A stretch of 46,195 nucleotides of DNA from a virus. The notes under the pieces were generated by a model that worked only from the letters and a program-made list of their open reading frames with translations, had not been told where the DNA came from and searched no databases. Shown piece by piece: positions 31,595 to 38,259 of the stretch (the stretch's first letter is position 1; the number at the start of each line of letters is the position of its first letter). The stretch covers positions 1 to 46,195 of IMG/VR virus record IMGVR_UViG_3300007352_000148. One strand, 5' to 3'. The translations under genes were made by a program, and so were the position numbers.

Positions 31595-31816
31595 TCAGGA
31601 CGCTTTCCCCATGCGCTTGCCGAGTGACGGATTTTCAGCGAGGTGATATTTTCGAAAACCTTTTCGCTTGCTGAGAAAATAAATCGGTTTTTTACCGGCG
31701 AAGATGGCAAGGTCGATCGCAAGGGGGATGATGGTAGTTTTTTTATCCCCCCGCAGGAGTGGGGTTAGGAAGCTCGGCTCGACGCCGTGCTTATTGGCAA
31801 TCTCAATCTTTTTCAT
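31595..31816 (-). CDS. Cro-like HTH regulator
   Basis: 73 residues. KKIEIANKHGVEPSFLTPLL is a compact helix-turn-helix, followed by a helix LAIDLAIFAGKKP. First gene of the leftward unit, facing the repressor across the operators. The promoter -10 (TACAAT) ends 9 bp from the ATG, so the mRNA is almost leaderless. Confidence 0.7.
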   Translation of the reverse strand: MKKIEIANKHGVEPSFLTPLLRGDKKTTIIPLAIDLAIFAGKKPIYFLSKRKGFRKYHLAENPSLGKRMGKAS

Positions 31817-31824
31817 TAGGCTTA

Positions 31825-31853
31825 ATTGTACTTTAGTACAAGTTAAAAGTCAA
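31825..31853 (-). promoter_or_regulatory. Leftward early promoter with operator
   Basis: Minus strand TTGACT (31848-31853), 17 bp, then TACAAT (31825-31830). The 16-bp perfect palindrome TTGTACTTTAGTACAA (31826-31841) covers the -10, so repressor binding would block the promoter. Confidence 0.75.
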
Positions 31854-31860
31854 CATAAAA

Positions 31861-31903
31861 TTGTACTATAGTTTATTGACGTAGCTTTGAGGATGCATAT
31901 AAT
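31861..31903 (+). promoter_or_regulatory. Repressor promoter with operator
   Basis: TTGACG (31876-31881), 16 bp, then TATAAT (31898-31903). A second operator-like site TTGTACTATAGTTTAT (31861-31876; one half-site intact) abuts the -35, consistent with autoregulation. The expected transcript start coincides with the ATG at 31910, as in lambda cI from PRM. Confidence 0.75.
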
Positions 31904-31921
31904 GAATGGATGGAGAACTCC

Positions 31922-32200
31922 ATGAAGGTTTTAGGGCGGCATATAAGAGCTTTGCGTAAATCCAGAGGATTAAAGGCAAAAGACATTGCAGAACGTGCCA
32001 ATTTGACACCTACTTATATAAGCAGGGTAGAAAACGGGAGAGTTGATGGCGTTTCGGTCGAGGTAATCATGAGGATCGCCCAAGCCATGTCTGTACCCAC
32101 GGCAGCTTTGTTTAAAGACGATGAGATCGTGGAAGAATTAATAAAACATGCGGAACTAATGAAGAAATTTTTTAAGGAAGAAGGCAAAAAAGACAAATAA
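31922..32200 (+). CDS. CI-like phage repressor (XRE family)
   Basis: 92 residues from the ATG with GGAG six bases upstream; an ATG at 31910 gives four more residues and a leaderless mRNA. ALRKSRGLKAKDIAERANLT, then YISRVENGRVD is a classical HTH_3 domain. A helical tail rich in Lys/Glu follows; there is no S24 peptidase domain, so induction would not be by RecA self-cleavage. It sits opposite the Cro-like gene and is the likely lysogeny repressor. Confidence 0.8.
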   Translation: MKVLGRHIRALRKSRGLKAKDIAERANLTPTYISRVENGRVDGVSVEVIMRIAQAMSVPTAALFKDDEIVEELIKHAELMKKFFKEEGKKDK

Positions 32201-32236
32201 TACCCTGAAAATACCCTGAAAGTATTAGATATGAGG

Positions 32237-32265
32237 TTGACAAATAATCCTTTCTTATGTTTAAT
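32237..32265 (+). promoter_or_regulatory. Sigma70-type promoter
   Basis: TTGACA (32237-32242), 17 bp, TTTAAT (32260-32265), upstream of the small Cys protein. No operator palindrome overlaps it. Confidence 0.5.
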
Positions 32266-32294
32266 TGGCTTATTAAATCAAGGAGGATTAAGGA

Positions 32295-32471
32295 ATGAAA
32301 AAAGAAGAACCCTGCAACAATCTGAGGAACAACCTGTGCAAGCGATGCAGATCCAGCCGTATTGTTGTGGTGCCACGGGCCGCATTTGTGAAATATCTGA
32401 AACAAGGAAACGCCCTGCTATCGAAGTCGTTTTGCCCTCCCAACTCCATCCATAAACTACCGAAACAATAA
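32295..32471 (+). CDS. Small Cys-containing protein
   Basis: 58 residues. AAGGAGG precedes the ATG. NLCKRCRSSRIVVVPRAAF holds a CxxC; two other Cys are spaced apart. A Com-like zinc knuckle is possible. Its own promoter and terminator make it an independent unit that could be expressed in the prophage. Confidence 0.65.
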   Translation: MKKEEPCNNLRNNLCKRCRSSRIVVVPRAAFVKYLKQGNALLSKSFCPPNSIHKLPKQ

Positions 32472-32492
32472 AAAATAATAATACTTTGACTT

Positions 32493-32520
32493 AAAAAAGG
32501 CACCCTTGGGTGCCTTTTTT
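32493..32520 (+). terminator. Rho-independent terminator
   Basis: GGCACCC-TT-GGGTGCC stem followed by T6. The stem is preceded by A6, so it may act on both strands. It isolates the repressor operon from the next promoter region. Confidence 0.9.
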
Positions 32521-32536
32521 ATTGTCCGAAAAATAA

Positions 32537-32588
32537 TTGTACTATAGATATATTTTTTACTTGCATTGTTAGTTGTACTATGGTACAA
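32537..32588 (+). promoter_or_regulatory. Rightward operator pair and presumed promoter
   Basis: TTGTACTATAGATATA (32537-32552) and the palindrome TTGTACTATGGTACAA (32573-32588) repeat the immunity operator TTGTAC-N4-GTACAA. A -10-like TACTAT lies inside the second operator, with weak T-rich -35 sequence ahead. It would place rightward early genes under the same repressor. Confidence 0.65.
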
Positions 32589-33019
32589 TTCAACCATGCT
32601 TAATTTGCTGCGTTAGTTTCACCCTCTGCCCCTTCTTACGAAGCAGGGCGTGAGGGTTCTAATAGCAACATGGTACATCCACCAGCATCGGGATGGTTTC
32701 AAAGGCGGATTACAATCGGCCAAAGGTAATTGAGCTTCTTACCGCACCGCAGTACCAGTAGGTAGTTCTTGGAGGGGGTTGAGCTACGGAGGGCCAAACC
32801 GGTAGCGCAAATCGAAAACGACACAGTGCGTACCCTGATCCCGGGGTCTGAAGCGCACGAGAGATACAGGAAGGGGCCGCTTGCTGGTCGTCGAAGCAAC
32901 GCGTTGGTCTGCAGGCAACAGACACTCTTCCTGCCTCGCCAAGAACTACTTACTGGACACCACGAGCGCAGCACCAGCGATTTTAAGAATCGCGCCATTC
33001 TCCAAGAAAGGAGGGGCAC
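32589..33019 (+). other. Leader region without a supported gene
   Basis: 430 bp between the operator pair and the XRE gene. The XRE frame is open back to 32769 but the extension has no ribosome-binding site. A short ORF encoding MVSKADYNRPKVIELLTAPQ (about 32692) ends after 22 codons and looks like a remnant. I see no RNA gene here. Confidence 0.5.
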
Positions 33020-33254
33020 TGTGAGCGCATTAGCGGAAACACTCAGCAAAGCCAGAACGCGCCGTAAGTTGTCGATGAACGACGTATCCAGGCAGTCCAG
33101 CATCGCCAAAGATCACCGCGGCAGGATCACTCAGGGCTACATCTCCCGCCTTGAGTCTGGCAAAGAAACAAACCCATCATTCCTGAAACTGCAGACGCTG
33201 TGCAATATTTACCGGATCAATCCGGGGACACTCTTTAAGCAAACGGTGAGATAG
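33020..33254 (+). CDS. XRE-family DNA-binding protein
   Basis: 77 residues from a GTG preceded by AAGGAGG, which decides the start. SALAETLSKARTRRKLSMND, then GYISRLESGKETNPS and IYRINPGTLF is an HTH_3 domain. The stop codon TAG lies inside the 5' end of the tRNA gene. Probably an early activator or anti-repressor-type regulator. Confidence 0.7.
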
Positions 33255-33328
33255 ACTTGTACGGCGCAAGAGCGGACTGTAAATCCGATCCGAAAGGCCA
33301 GGAGGTTCGATTCCTTCTCTCACCACCA
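33245..33328 (+). tRNA. tRNA-Tyr (GTA)
   Basis: Acceptor GGTGAGA (33245-33251) pairs with TCTCACC (33318-33324), then A and encoded CCA. D stem CTTG/CAAG, anticodon loop CTGTAAA with GTA at 33279-33281, a short variable stem, and T arm GGAGG-TTCGATT-CCTTC. Bases 33245-33254 are shared with the end of the upstream CDS. Phage tRNAs often match late codon use or replace cleaved host tRNAs. Confidence 0.85.
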
Positions 33329-33345
33329 TCACGCTCGATCATGAT

Positions 33346-33361
33346 AGTTCCACGTGAAACA
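33346..33361. promoter_or_regulatory. parS-like palindrome
   Basis: AGTTCCACGTGAAACA matches the bacterial parS consensus TGTTTCACGTGAAACA at 14 of 16 positions. No parA/parB gene is in the window, so a role would need host ParB or a phage ParB elsewhere. Chance is possible for one 16-mer. Confidence 0.35.
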
Positions 33362-33396
33362 TCGGTGCAAAATCCTCAACCGGAGGTGATTGCCCT

Positions 33397-33405
33397 ATGA
33401 AGTAG
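33397..33405 (+). other. Possible two-codon minigene (ATG AAG TAG)
   Basis: GGAGGTGAT (33382-33390) with a six-base spacer precedes ATG AAG TAG. Comparable minigenes (lambda bar) sequester peptidyl-tRNA. It lies 69 bp after the tRNA on the same transcript. A ribosome-binding site this good in front of a two-codon ORF is unlikely to be a normal gene. Confidence 0.35.
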
Positions 33406-33711
33406 GAAAAACACTTATTTTATCACTGTTCCTTATTGAGAGTACCAAAAGCAAAGTTTTACGTTCTTTCACATCAAGATCCACATCCAGAATTACATCA
33501 AGTTAAAAAGGGCGGGCAGAGCCTCTTGCACCCGTGAGATAGGGTTCAGCTCCAATAAAACTTCGCGGCTTTCAGATACTCTGAGCCGCACACTAATCGA
33601 GCGATGGGGAGAAATAAAAAATTACCCGACGCAAAGCTCTGCCGCCCTCACCTACGAGCATCCTATATCGGAATCATATTTTTATTTTATTCAACGTCGA
33701 AAGGTGAACCC
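33406..33711 (+). other. Leader region with a hairpin, no supported gene
   Basis: An open frame runs from 33604 into the next CDS but lacks a ribosome-binding site. A hairpin is visible at about 33570-33594 (GCGGCTTTCAGA with TCTGAGCCGC). No terminator tail follows it. Confidence 0.4.
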
Positions 33712-33903
33712 ATGTCAGAATCAAAATATGAGTCATTTTCGTCAATCAGCGAACTGAAGCCGGGAATGATCGTTCGCGGAAAGTCAACCGGACAAACGTT
33801 TATGGTCCTCGTAAGCTTTGGGGACCGCGTGACTGCCGTAAGCACGGCAGACATAACGAATCCCGATGAGTGGGAAGTTTTAAAAAAAATAACGCCAAGC
33901 TGA
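33712..33903 (+). CDS. Small hypothetical protein
   Basis: 63 residues from the ATG with AAAGGTG upstream. ELKPGMIVRGKSTGQTFMVL is an SH3-like beta pattern. The stop is inside the 28-bp repeat AACGCCAAGCTGACC... (33891-33918). Confidence 0.55.
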   Translation: MSESKYESFSSISELKPGMIVRGKSTGQTFMVLVSFGDRVTAVSTADITNPDEWEVLKKITPS

Positions 33904-33918
33904 CCCGCAGCCGAGGAG
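33891..33918 (+). repeat. 28-bp repeat, first copy (attC-like half site)
   Basis: Identical to 40866-40893. It begins AACGCCAAGCTGACCCGC, like the first arms of sites 4 and 6 (AACGC...GCTGACC), but no matching second arm follows. Probably a half site or scar. Confidence 0.7.
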
Positions 33919-33925
33919 GAGAAGC

Positions 33926-34117
33926 ATGAGCATGTGTCGAATACCAGACTGTGGATATTATTTCAAGGGATGCTGTAAAAAGAAAGATGGAACTATTTGC
34001 ACTGCTCAGGCTTCGCCGTCTCGAACGAGTGGTTCTCCGACCGCGTCGCGGTCGGACTCGGTCGAGGCGGCTGCCTCTCAACTCGCCGCCATTCCAGCGG
34101 TCACAATCGAAAGTTGA
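33926..34117 (+). CDS. Small Cys-rich protein
   Basis: 63 residues. GGAGGAG precedes the ATG. N-terminal MSMCRIPDCGYYFKGCCKKK has four Cys; the rest is Ser/Thr/Ala-rich and encoded by GC-rich palindromic DNA. The C-terminal half may simply be read-through into intercassette DNA. Confidence 0.4.
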   Translation: MSMCRIPDCGYYFKGCCKKKDGTICTAQASPSRTSGSPTASRSDSVEAAASQLAAIPAVTIES

Positions 34118-34128
34118 GGAGCGAGTCT

Positions 34129-34293
34129 ATGCAAAAACTTACAGTAAAGGAACTCAGAGACGCACTGCAAAAGGCAGACGATAATGCAGATATCATTATT
34201 CATACTGCCAAAGAGATTTCGACAGCGAGGCAAGTAGTGATAGGCAGAGAACCGTTCATCATGATAATCGCAAGCGACGAAACTTGTCCTTAG
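34129..34293 (+). CDS. Small cassette protein
   Basis: 54 residues, MQKLTVKELRDALQKADDN, then strands DIIIHTAKEI and EPFIMIIASDE. GAGGAG precedes the ATG. The gene is bracketed by a perfect 14-bp inverted repeat (34091-34104 with 34298-34311). Unknown function. Confidence 0.6.
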   Translation: MQKLTVKELRDALQKADDNADIIIHTAKEISTARQVVIGREPFIMIIASDETCP

Positions 34294-34371
34294 AAGCGTG
34301 ACCGCTGGAATGCTTGCGTAACTCGCAGGCGTAGCCAGTCGAAGTTGACGCGATTGTTACGATTGTTATGA
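34291..34371 (+). mobile_element. attC-like site 1
   Basis: GCGT, AC and CTGG of the first arm (34296-34308) pair with CCAG, GT and ACGC of the second (34335-34351), with unpaired bases and an inner CTTGCG/CGCAGG loop stem. A core TTGTTA occurs twice (34355 and 34364); the second, GTTATGATTGC, is complementary to the end of the following cassette. Confidence 0.6.
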
Positions 34372-34396
34372 TTGCGTCTAAAGGTGGTAATTGAAA

Positions 34397-34534
34397 ATGG
34401 ACGAAAAAGTTTACGATCTTTCATTAGAAGATATCAGACCATTGATTGACCTACCTGCCGAATATGAATTGGTTCGCGCAGATAGCAACGGAAACGGAAC
34501 AGGCGTGATTGTCAAACTGGTCAAGCGATCATAA
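34397..34534 (+). CDS. Small cassette protein
   Basis: 45 residues, MDEKVYDLSLEDIRPLIDL, with a C-terminal GTGVIVKLVKRS strand. AAGGTGGT precedes the ATG. Its stop is in GCGATCATAAT, complementary (9 of 11, both others G-T) to the cassette start 34365-34375. Confidence 0.6.
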   Translation: MDEKVYDLSLEDIRPLIDLPAEYELVRADSNGNGTGVIVKLVKRS

Positions 34535-34588
34535 TGCGGCGGTAAGCCTCGGCACGCGAAGCGACGGGTTCGACCCGTTTGGTTAAGA
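34525..34588 (+). mobile_element. attC-like site 2
   Basis: Starts in the ORF stop (CATAATGCGGC). GGT, AGCC and TCG pair with CGA, GGGTT and ACC with bulged bases. Ends in GTTAAGAC, the start of the next cassette. The first arm AATGCGGC-GT-AAGCCTCGGC is shared with site 8. Confidence 0.6.
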
Positions 34589-34609
34589 CTTTTTGGAGGG
34601 CTGATATAT

Positions 34610-34918
34610 ATGCCAAGAAAATTATCTGAACCCGTTATGCGATACGCGAATGCCATGCAATTGAAATTGAACAAAAACGCGCACAAAGGCGGCTGGATTC
34701 GCTATGACAATCGGGGCCGACGAATATGGGCTCCTGAAGACGTGCGTTTTTTGCTCAACAAACTTAAAGAAGAGCACGACGAACTGATTGCAGAGGTGGA
34801 AAAGTATTTGTCTAATCCATGCATGTATCAAGGGAACAATCTGCTGAAAGAAGCTGCGGATAATGGAAATATTTCGATGATGCTTGCGGATGTATGTAGG
34901 CAATTGAAAAAAGTATAA
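34610..34918 (+). CDS. Cassette protein
   Basis: 102 residues. GGAGGG precedes the ATG. RRIWAPEDVRFLLNKLKEEH, then NLLKEAADNGNISMMLADV: a helical, charged protein resembling small MazG-neighbour or coiled-coil proteins; family not recognised. Its stop is in AAAAAAGTATAACGC, partly complementary to the cassette start GTTAAGACTTTTT. Confidence 0.6.
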   Translation: MPRKLSEPVMRYANAMQLKLNKNAHKGGWIRYDNRGRRIWAPEDVRFLLNKLKEEHDELIAEVEKYLSNPCMYQGNNLLKEAADNGNISMMLADVCRQLKKV

Positions 34919-34970
34919 CGCGCCGGATGAACGGCGCAGCGGAAGCGGAATGTCGGTCCGCTGGTTGAAA
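34911..34970 (+). mobile_element. attC-like site 3
   Basis: Starts TATAACGCGCC at the stop of the previous ORF and ends GTCCGCTGGTTGAAA. Internal pairing is less regular (CGC/GCG, CGGA/TCCG). Assigned by the AACGC start, length and TGGTT end, as in the other sites. Confidence 0.5.
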
Positions 34971-34993
34971 ACGGCGATATCAGGAGGCCCACC

Positions 34994-35242
34994 ATGAAGA
35001 AACAGAAATTGCTCTGCGGAAAGTGCAAAACGGAACTGGACGAAAGCATGCTCTGCTCGGTAACTGATACTGTCGGCGAGGTTTACCGGGAAAGAAAGGC
35101 TTTGTGCTGCAATAATCCAGATTGCTCGGCACCGATCCATGTAATTTCTATGACCGAGGGGCCGATTGAGAAACCCAAAACGTTTTTTGGCCGCTCCTGG
35201 CTCCTCGCTCCTATTGGCCGGCTGCTCATGGGGAGGACATAG
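34994..35242 (+). CDS. Zinc-ribbon protein
   Basis: 82 residues. LLCGKCKTELDESMLCSV and LCCNNPDCSAPIHV give two Cys pairs. AGGAGG precedes the ATG. It starts the gene block that leads to the recombination genes and has no cassette-type end. Confidence 0.55.
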   Translation: MKKQKLLCGKCKTELDESMLCSVTDTVGEVYRERKALCCNNPDCSAPIHVISMTEGPIEKPKTFFGRSWLLAPIGRLLMGRT

Positions 35243-35244
35243 TC

Positions 35245-35355
35245 ATGGAGATAACCTATTGCTCCTGGATTCGCGTGATCGAACAGGCACAGCGGGAAGC
35301 CCCTGTCTGGCTGGAAGAAGCATTCGCTCGGATCAAGCAGAAAGAAGTTGCGTAA
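35245..35355 (+). CDS. 36-residue protein
   Basis: MEITYCSWIRVIEQAQREAP, one amphipathic helix. Starts 2 bp after the previous stop; its stop overlaps the next ATG as TAATG. Coupling supports translation. Confidence 0.45.
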   Translation: MEITYCSWIRVIEQAQREAPVWLEEAFARIKQKEVA

Positions 35356-35552
35356 TGACCGAAACCGCACCCATACACAACTTGGCCGACGCCCTGCCAT
35401 ATCTGCAGGAACTGATGAAAGTCACCTGCACCTGTCAGCACAAGCACACAAATCCGAAATATCATAAAGCCGGGTGCCCCTACCCGGAAGAAGCATATAA
35501 ACTTTGTCCAATGTTGAAGGAGACCACCGATGAACCCGAACGCAACAGTTGA
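35355..35552 (+). CDS. Small Cys-containing protein
   Basis: 65 residues. VTCTCQHKH, GCPYPEEAYKLCPM: possible zinc knuckle. TAATG-coupled start, 3' end overlaps the next ORF. Confidence 0.5.
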   Translation: MTETAPIHNLADALPYLQELMKVTCTCQHKHTNPKYHKAGCPYPEEAYKLCPMLKETTDEPERNS

Positions 35553-35706
35553 TCAGCAGTGCAGCAATGCCCATGGAACCAATACCTGTGGAGCTGGCTG
35601 GAAGCAGTGCCCCTGCCCTCAGTCGATCGACCACATCAAAAAGGTACGGCGCCGGGGAGATCCCGGGCCCCTGCCGCCGAGAGAAGAAAGCGAGGAATAC
35701 CGATGA
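35530..35706 (+). CDS. Small Cys-rich protein
   Basis: 58 residues. MNPNATVDQQCSNAHG, then CGAGWKQCPCPQ. Ends in an ATGA overlap with the ATPase gene. AAGGAG lies upstream. Confidence 0.5.
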   Translation: MNPNATVDQQCSNAHGTNTCGAGWKQCPCPQSIDHIKKVRRRGDPGPLPPREESEEYR

Positions 35707-37682
35707 AAAAGATCAGCCTGAAGAAACTGGTGCTCAAGGACTTCCAGGGCGGGAATTTCACGCTCGAATCGAACGGACAGGATGTTCATATCAGCGGGGA
35801 TAACGGGGTAGGCAAAACGAGGCTTATCAGCGCCTTCACGTGGCTCCTGTTCAATAAAGACTCCCTCGGCCGCAACGACTTCCAGATTAAGAACCTTGAC
35901 GCGACCGGCGAAGCCGCGCACGGGCTCGAGCATACCGTCGAAGCGGTACTGGATGTAAACGGCGACCTCGTAACACTCAAGAAGGTCTACGTGGAAAGAT
36001 GGACCAAACAGCGCGGCCGAGCGCACGCGGAATTCTCCGGCCATACCACGAACCATTTTATCGATGAGATACCCGTATCCGAAAAAGACTACAAGGCCCG
36101 AATCGCCGAGATCACCGGGGATGAGGCACGGTTCCGCCTTCTGACCTCCCCTACCACATTCCCCGCCCTACACTGGAAGGAAATGCGGTCCATCCTGCTT
36201 TCGGTCTGCGGAGATATCAGCGACCAGGATGTGATCAACTCCGACGAGAAGCTTTTCGCCCTTACCGCAATCCTCGGGAAGAGAAAACTGGACGACCACA
36301 AGAAGGTCGTTGCAGCCAGAAAAGCTGAGATCAATGGGGAACTCGGGAAGATCCCCGTCCGGATAGACGAGGTGCGCCGGTCCCTGCCTGACATCGCTGG
36401 ATTGGACAAGGACGCGCTTTGGAACGAGCAGTTGCGGCTCGAGGGCGCCATCTCTGACGCCAAACTCCGGAAGCAGGGTGTGGACACCGGAGGGGCCATT
36501 GCGGACCTGACCAAACAACTGAAAGCCATCGACTCCGACCTGTACCGGATGGAGCGCGCGCACAGCGACGAGATCGGAAAAACAGTGGGCAGACTGAGCG
36601 GAGAAGTCACGGAAGCCTATGAAAAACTTCGTGCCAGCCGCAACCGTCTGGATGCCATTGACGGGGAAATAAATCGCAAGAAGTCCTCTGTAAGCGCCCT
36701 TGAAAACGATCTGGACCGATACCGGTCCCAGTGGGGCGGCATTGAAGCCGAACGGTTCCAGGACACAACAGCCGAAGCATGCGCTGCCTGCGGCCTGTCC
36801 CTTCCCGCTGGTCGTGTTCAGGAAGCTCGGAATAAAGCCCTGAAATTATTCAACGATACCAAGGCGAACCGACTGGCAGAGATCACAAGGAAGGGCGTAC
36901 AACTTAGTGACGAGCGGGACGGGCTGCAGTCCCAGATTGCAGCACTTGAAACAGAAAAACAAGGTCTTACCGTGACCATTCCGGAGGCAGAAAAGCGGCA
37001 CCAGGAACTTACCGCCGAGCGCGATGCGGTCAAGAAGCAAGCAGAGGACTATTCCGCGATACCGGGCAGGGCCGCACTGCTCGCCCAGAAGACCGATATC
37101 GAACAGAAGATTACGGCCGCCAAGGGCTCGGTAGCCCAGGACACCGCCAAGATCGAGCAGGAAATCGACGGCATGGAAACTACCCTGAAGGGCGTCAAGG
37201 AGAAGCACGGCCGGTTCGAAACACGCGAAAAGGCAGAGAAGCGGATCGAAGAACTGAAAGCCGAGGAAAAGAAACTGGCGTCCGAGTTTGAACAGCTCGA
37301 ATCCGAACTCTTCCTGTGTGAACAGTTCATCAGGACCAAGGTGAGCATGCTGACCGACCGGATCAATTCCCGGTTCGAGATCGTGCGCTTCAAACTGTTC
37401 AATGTTCAGGTCAATGGCGGACTGGATGAGTGCTGCGAGATCACCGTCAATGGGGTGCCTTATAACGGCGGTCTGAACAATGCGGCCCGGATCAATTCCG
37501 GCCTTGACATTTGCCGGACCCTCTCCCAGCACTACGGCCTTCTGGCGCCGGTCTTTGTAGACAATGCCGAATCCGTGACCAGTTTGGTAAAAATGGACGC
37601 CCAGGTTATCCGGCTGGTCGTGAGCGCGCTGGACAAGACGCTCCGGGTGGAGATGGCAAACAGGAAAATGGTGGCAGCATGA
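35703..37682 (+). CDS. SMC/RecN-like ATPase with coiled coil
   Basis: 659 residues from the ATG in an ATGA overlap; upstream open codons belong to the previous gene region. Walker A GDNGVGKT is at 32-39, long coiled coils run from about 200 to 530, a CAAC near 360 sits where Rad50/SbcC have the zinc hook, and a C-terminal segment VFVDNAESV acts as Walker B. The gene precedes KTSC and RecT genes, so the protein probably processes DNA ends with the annealase. Confidence 0.85.
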   Translation: MKKISLKKLVLKDFQGGNFTLESNGQDVHISGDNGVGKTRLISAFTWLLFNKDSLGRNDFQIKNLDATGEAAHGLEHTVEAVLDVNGDLVTLKKVYVERWTKQRGRAHAEFSGHTTNHFIDEIPVSEKDYKARIAEITGDEARFRLLTSPTTFPALHWKEMRSILLSVCGDISDQDVINSDEKLFALTAILGKRKLDDHKKVVAARKAEINGELGKIPVRIDEVRRSLPDIAGLDKDALWNEQLRLEGAISDAKLRKQGVDTGGAIADLTKQLKAIDSDLYRMERAHSDEIGKTVGRLSGEVTEAYEKLRASRNRLDAIDGEINRKKSSVSALENDLDRYRSQWGGIEAERFQDTTAEACAACGLSLPAGRVQEARNKALKLFNDTKANRLAEITRKGVQLSDERDGLQSQIAALETEKQGLTVTIPEAEKRHQELTAERDAVKKQAEDYSAIPGRAALLAQKTDIEQKITAAKGSVAQDTAKIEQEIDGMETTLKGVKEKHGRFETREKAEKRIEELKAEEKKLASEFEQLESELFLCEQFIRTKVSMLTDRINSRFEIVRFKLFNVQVNGGLDECCEITVNGVPYNGGLNNAARINSGLDICRTLSQHYGLLAPVFVDNAESVTSLVKMDAQVIRLVVSALDKTLRVEMANRKMVAA

Positions 37683-37927
37683 CACAGAACAACGATACCA
37701 AAATCCCTTTGATGCAGGAAGTCGAATCCAGCAACATTGCCTCCATCGGACACGATGAGGAAGAAAACGCACTGCACGTTCAGTTTAAGAACGGCGGGCA
37801 CTATGTCTATTCCGGCATCGCGCGTGATGCATTCAATGAAATCCTAAAGGCCAAAAGCGTGGGCGGCTATATCCACAAGCACGTGAAAGGCCAGTGTGCC
37901 TGCAGGAAGATCGAGATCAAGAAATAG
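37679..37927 (+). CDS. KTSC-domain protein
   Basis: 82 residues from an ATGA overlap. SSNIASIGHDEEENALHVQF, then YVYSGI and FNEILKAKSVGGYIHKHV match the KTSC domain, found fused to or beside replication and recombination proteins; thought to bind nucleic acid. Confidence 0.75.
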   Translation: MTQNNDTKIPLMQEVESSNIASIGHDEEENALHVQFKNGGHYVYSGIARDAFNEILKAKSVGGYIHKHVKGQCACRKIEIKK

Positions 37928-37953
37928 GAAGATAGTAAATAGAAAGGCGAAAC

Positions 37954-38259
37954 ATGAAAACAGTATCGATTTGCAAAGCTCAGGGTATTCCACGGGTGAA
38001 CAGCATCGAACCCGTGACAATAGTGATTGAACGGGAATTCCCGGAGTACAAGGCCCTGAGCCAATCTGCCGAGCATTTTGAAAAGGATGCAGATGCCCTT
38101 GTGGGCGCCATCTTAACCACTCTACCGGGTGGGACGATTGACAGATTGATATGCAAACTTCTTCAGAAGAAGGCGTCACTTTTCGTTGTACCGTTATTTA
38201 ATGAAAAAAAACCAGACGAAGGAGGCATCACCCATGGCAACACAGACAGCAACAGATAA
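37954..38259 (+). CDS. Hypothetical protein
   Basis: 101 residues overlapping the recT start by 26 bp. MKTVSICKAQGIPRVN and VTIVIEREFPEYKAL, then a helical SAEHFEKDADALVGAIL. Unknown; part of the recombination operon. Confidence 0.55.
   Translation: MKTVSICKAQGIPRVNSIEPVTIVIEREFPEYKALSQSAEHFEKDADALVGAILTTLPGGTIDRLICKLLQKKASLFVVPLFNEKKPDEGGITHGNTDSNR

Noticed and set aside
32769-33019. N-terminal extension of the XRE protein
   Set aside because: Open frame without a ribosome-binding site. The GTG at 33020 has AAGGAGG and starts at the HTH domain.
33570-33594. Terminator in the leader before 33712
   Set aside because: Good hairpin but no U-run after it on either strand.
34545-34580. T-arm-like GGGTTCGACCCG suggesting a second tRNA
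   Set aside because: No acceptor or anticodon stem can be formed. It is the second arm of attC-like site 2.
36846-37772. Long antisense ORF (308 codons) opposite the SMC-like ATPase
   Set aside because: Composition is that of a shadow of a GC-rich coding gene; no ribosome-binding site, no neighbours on that strand.
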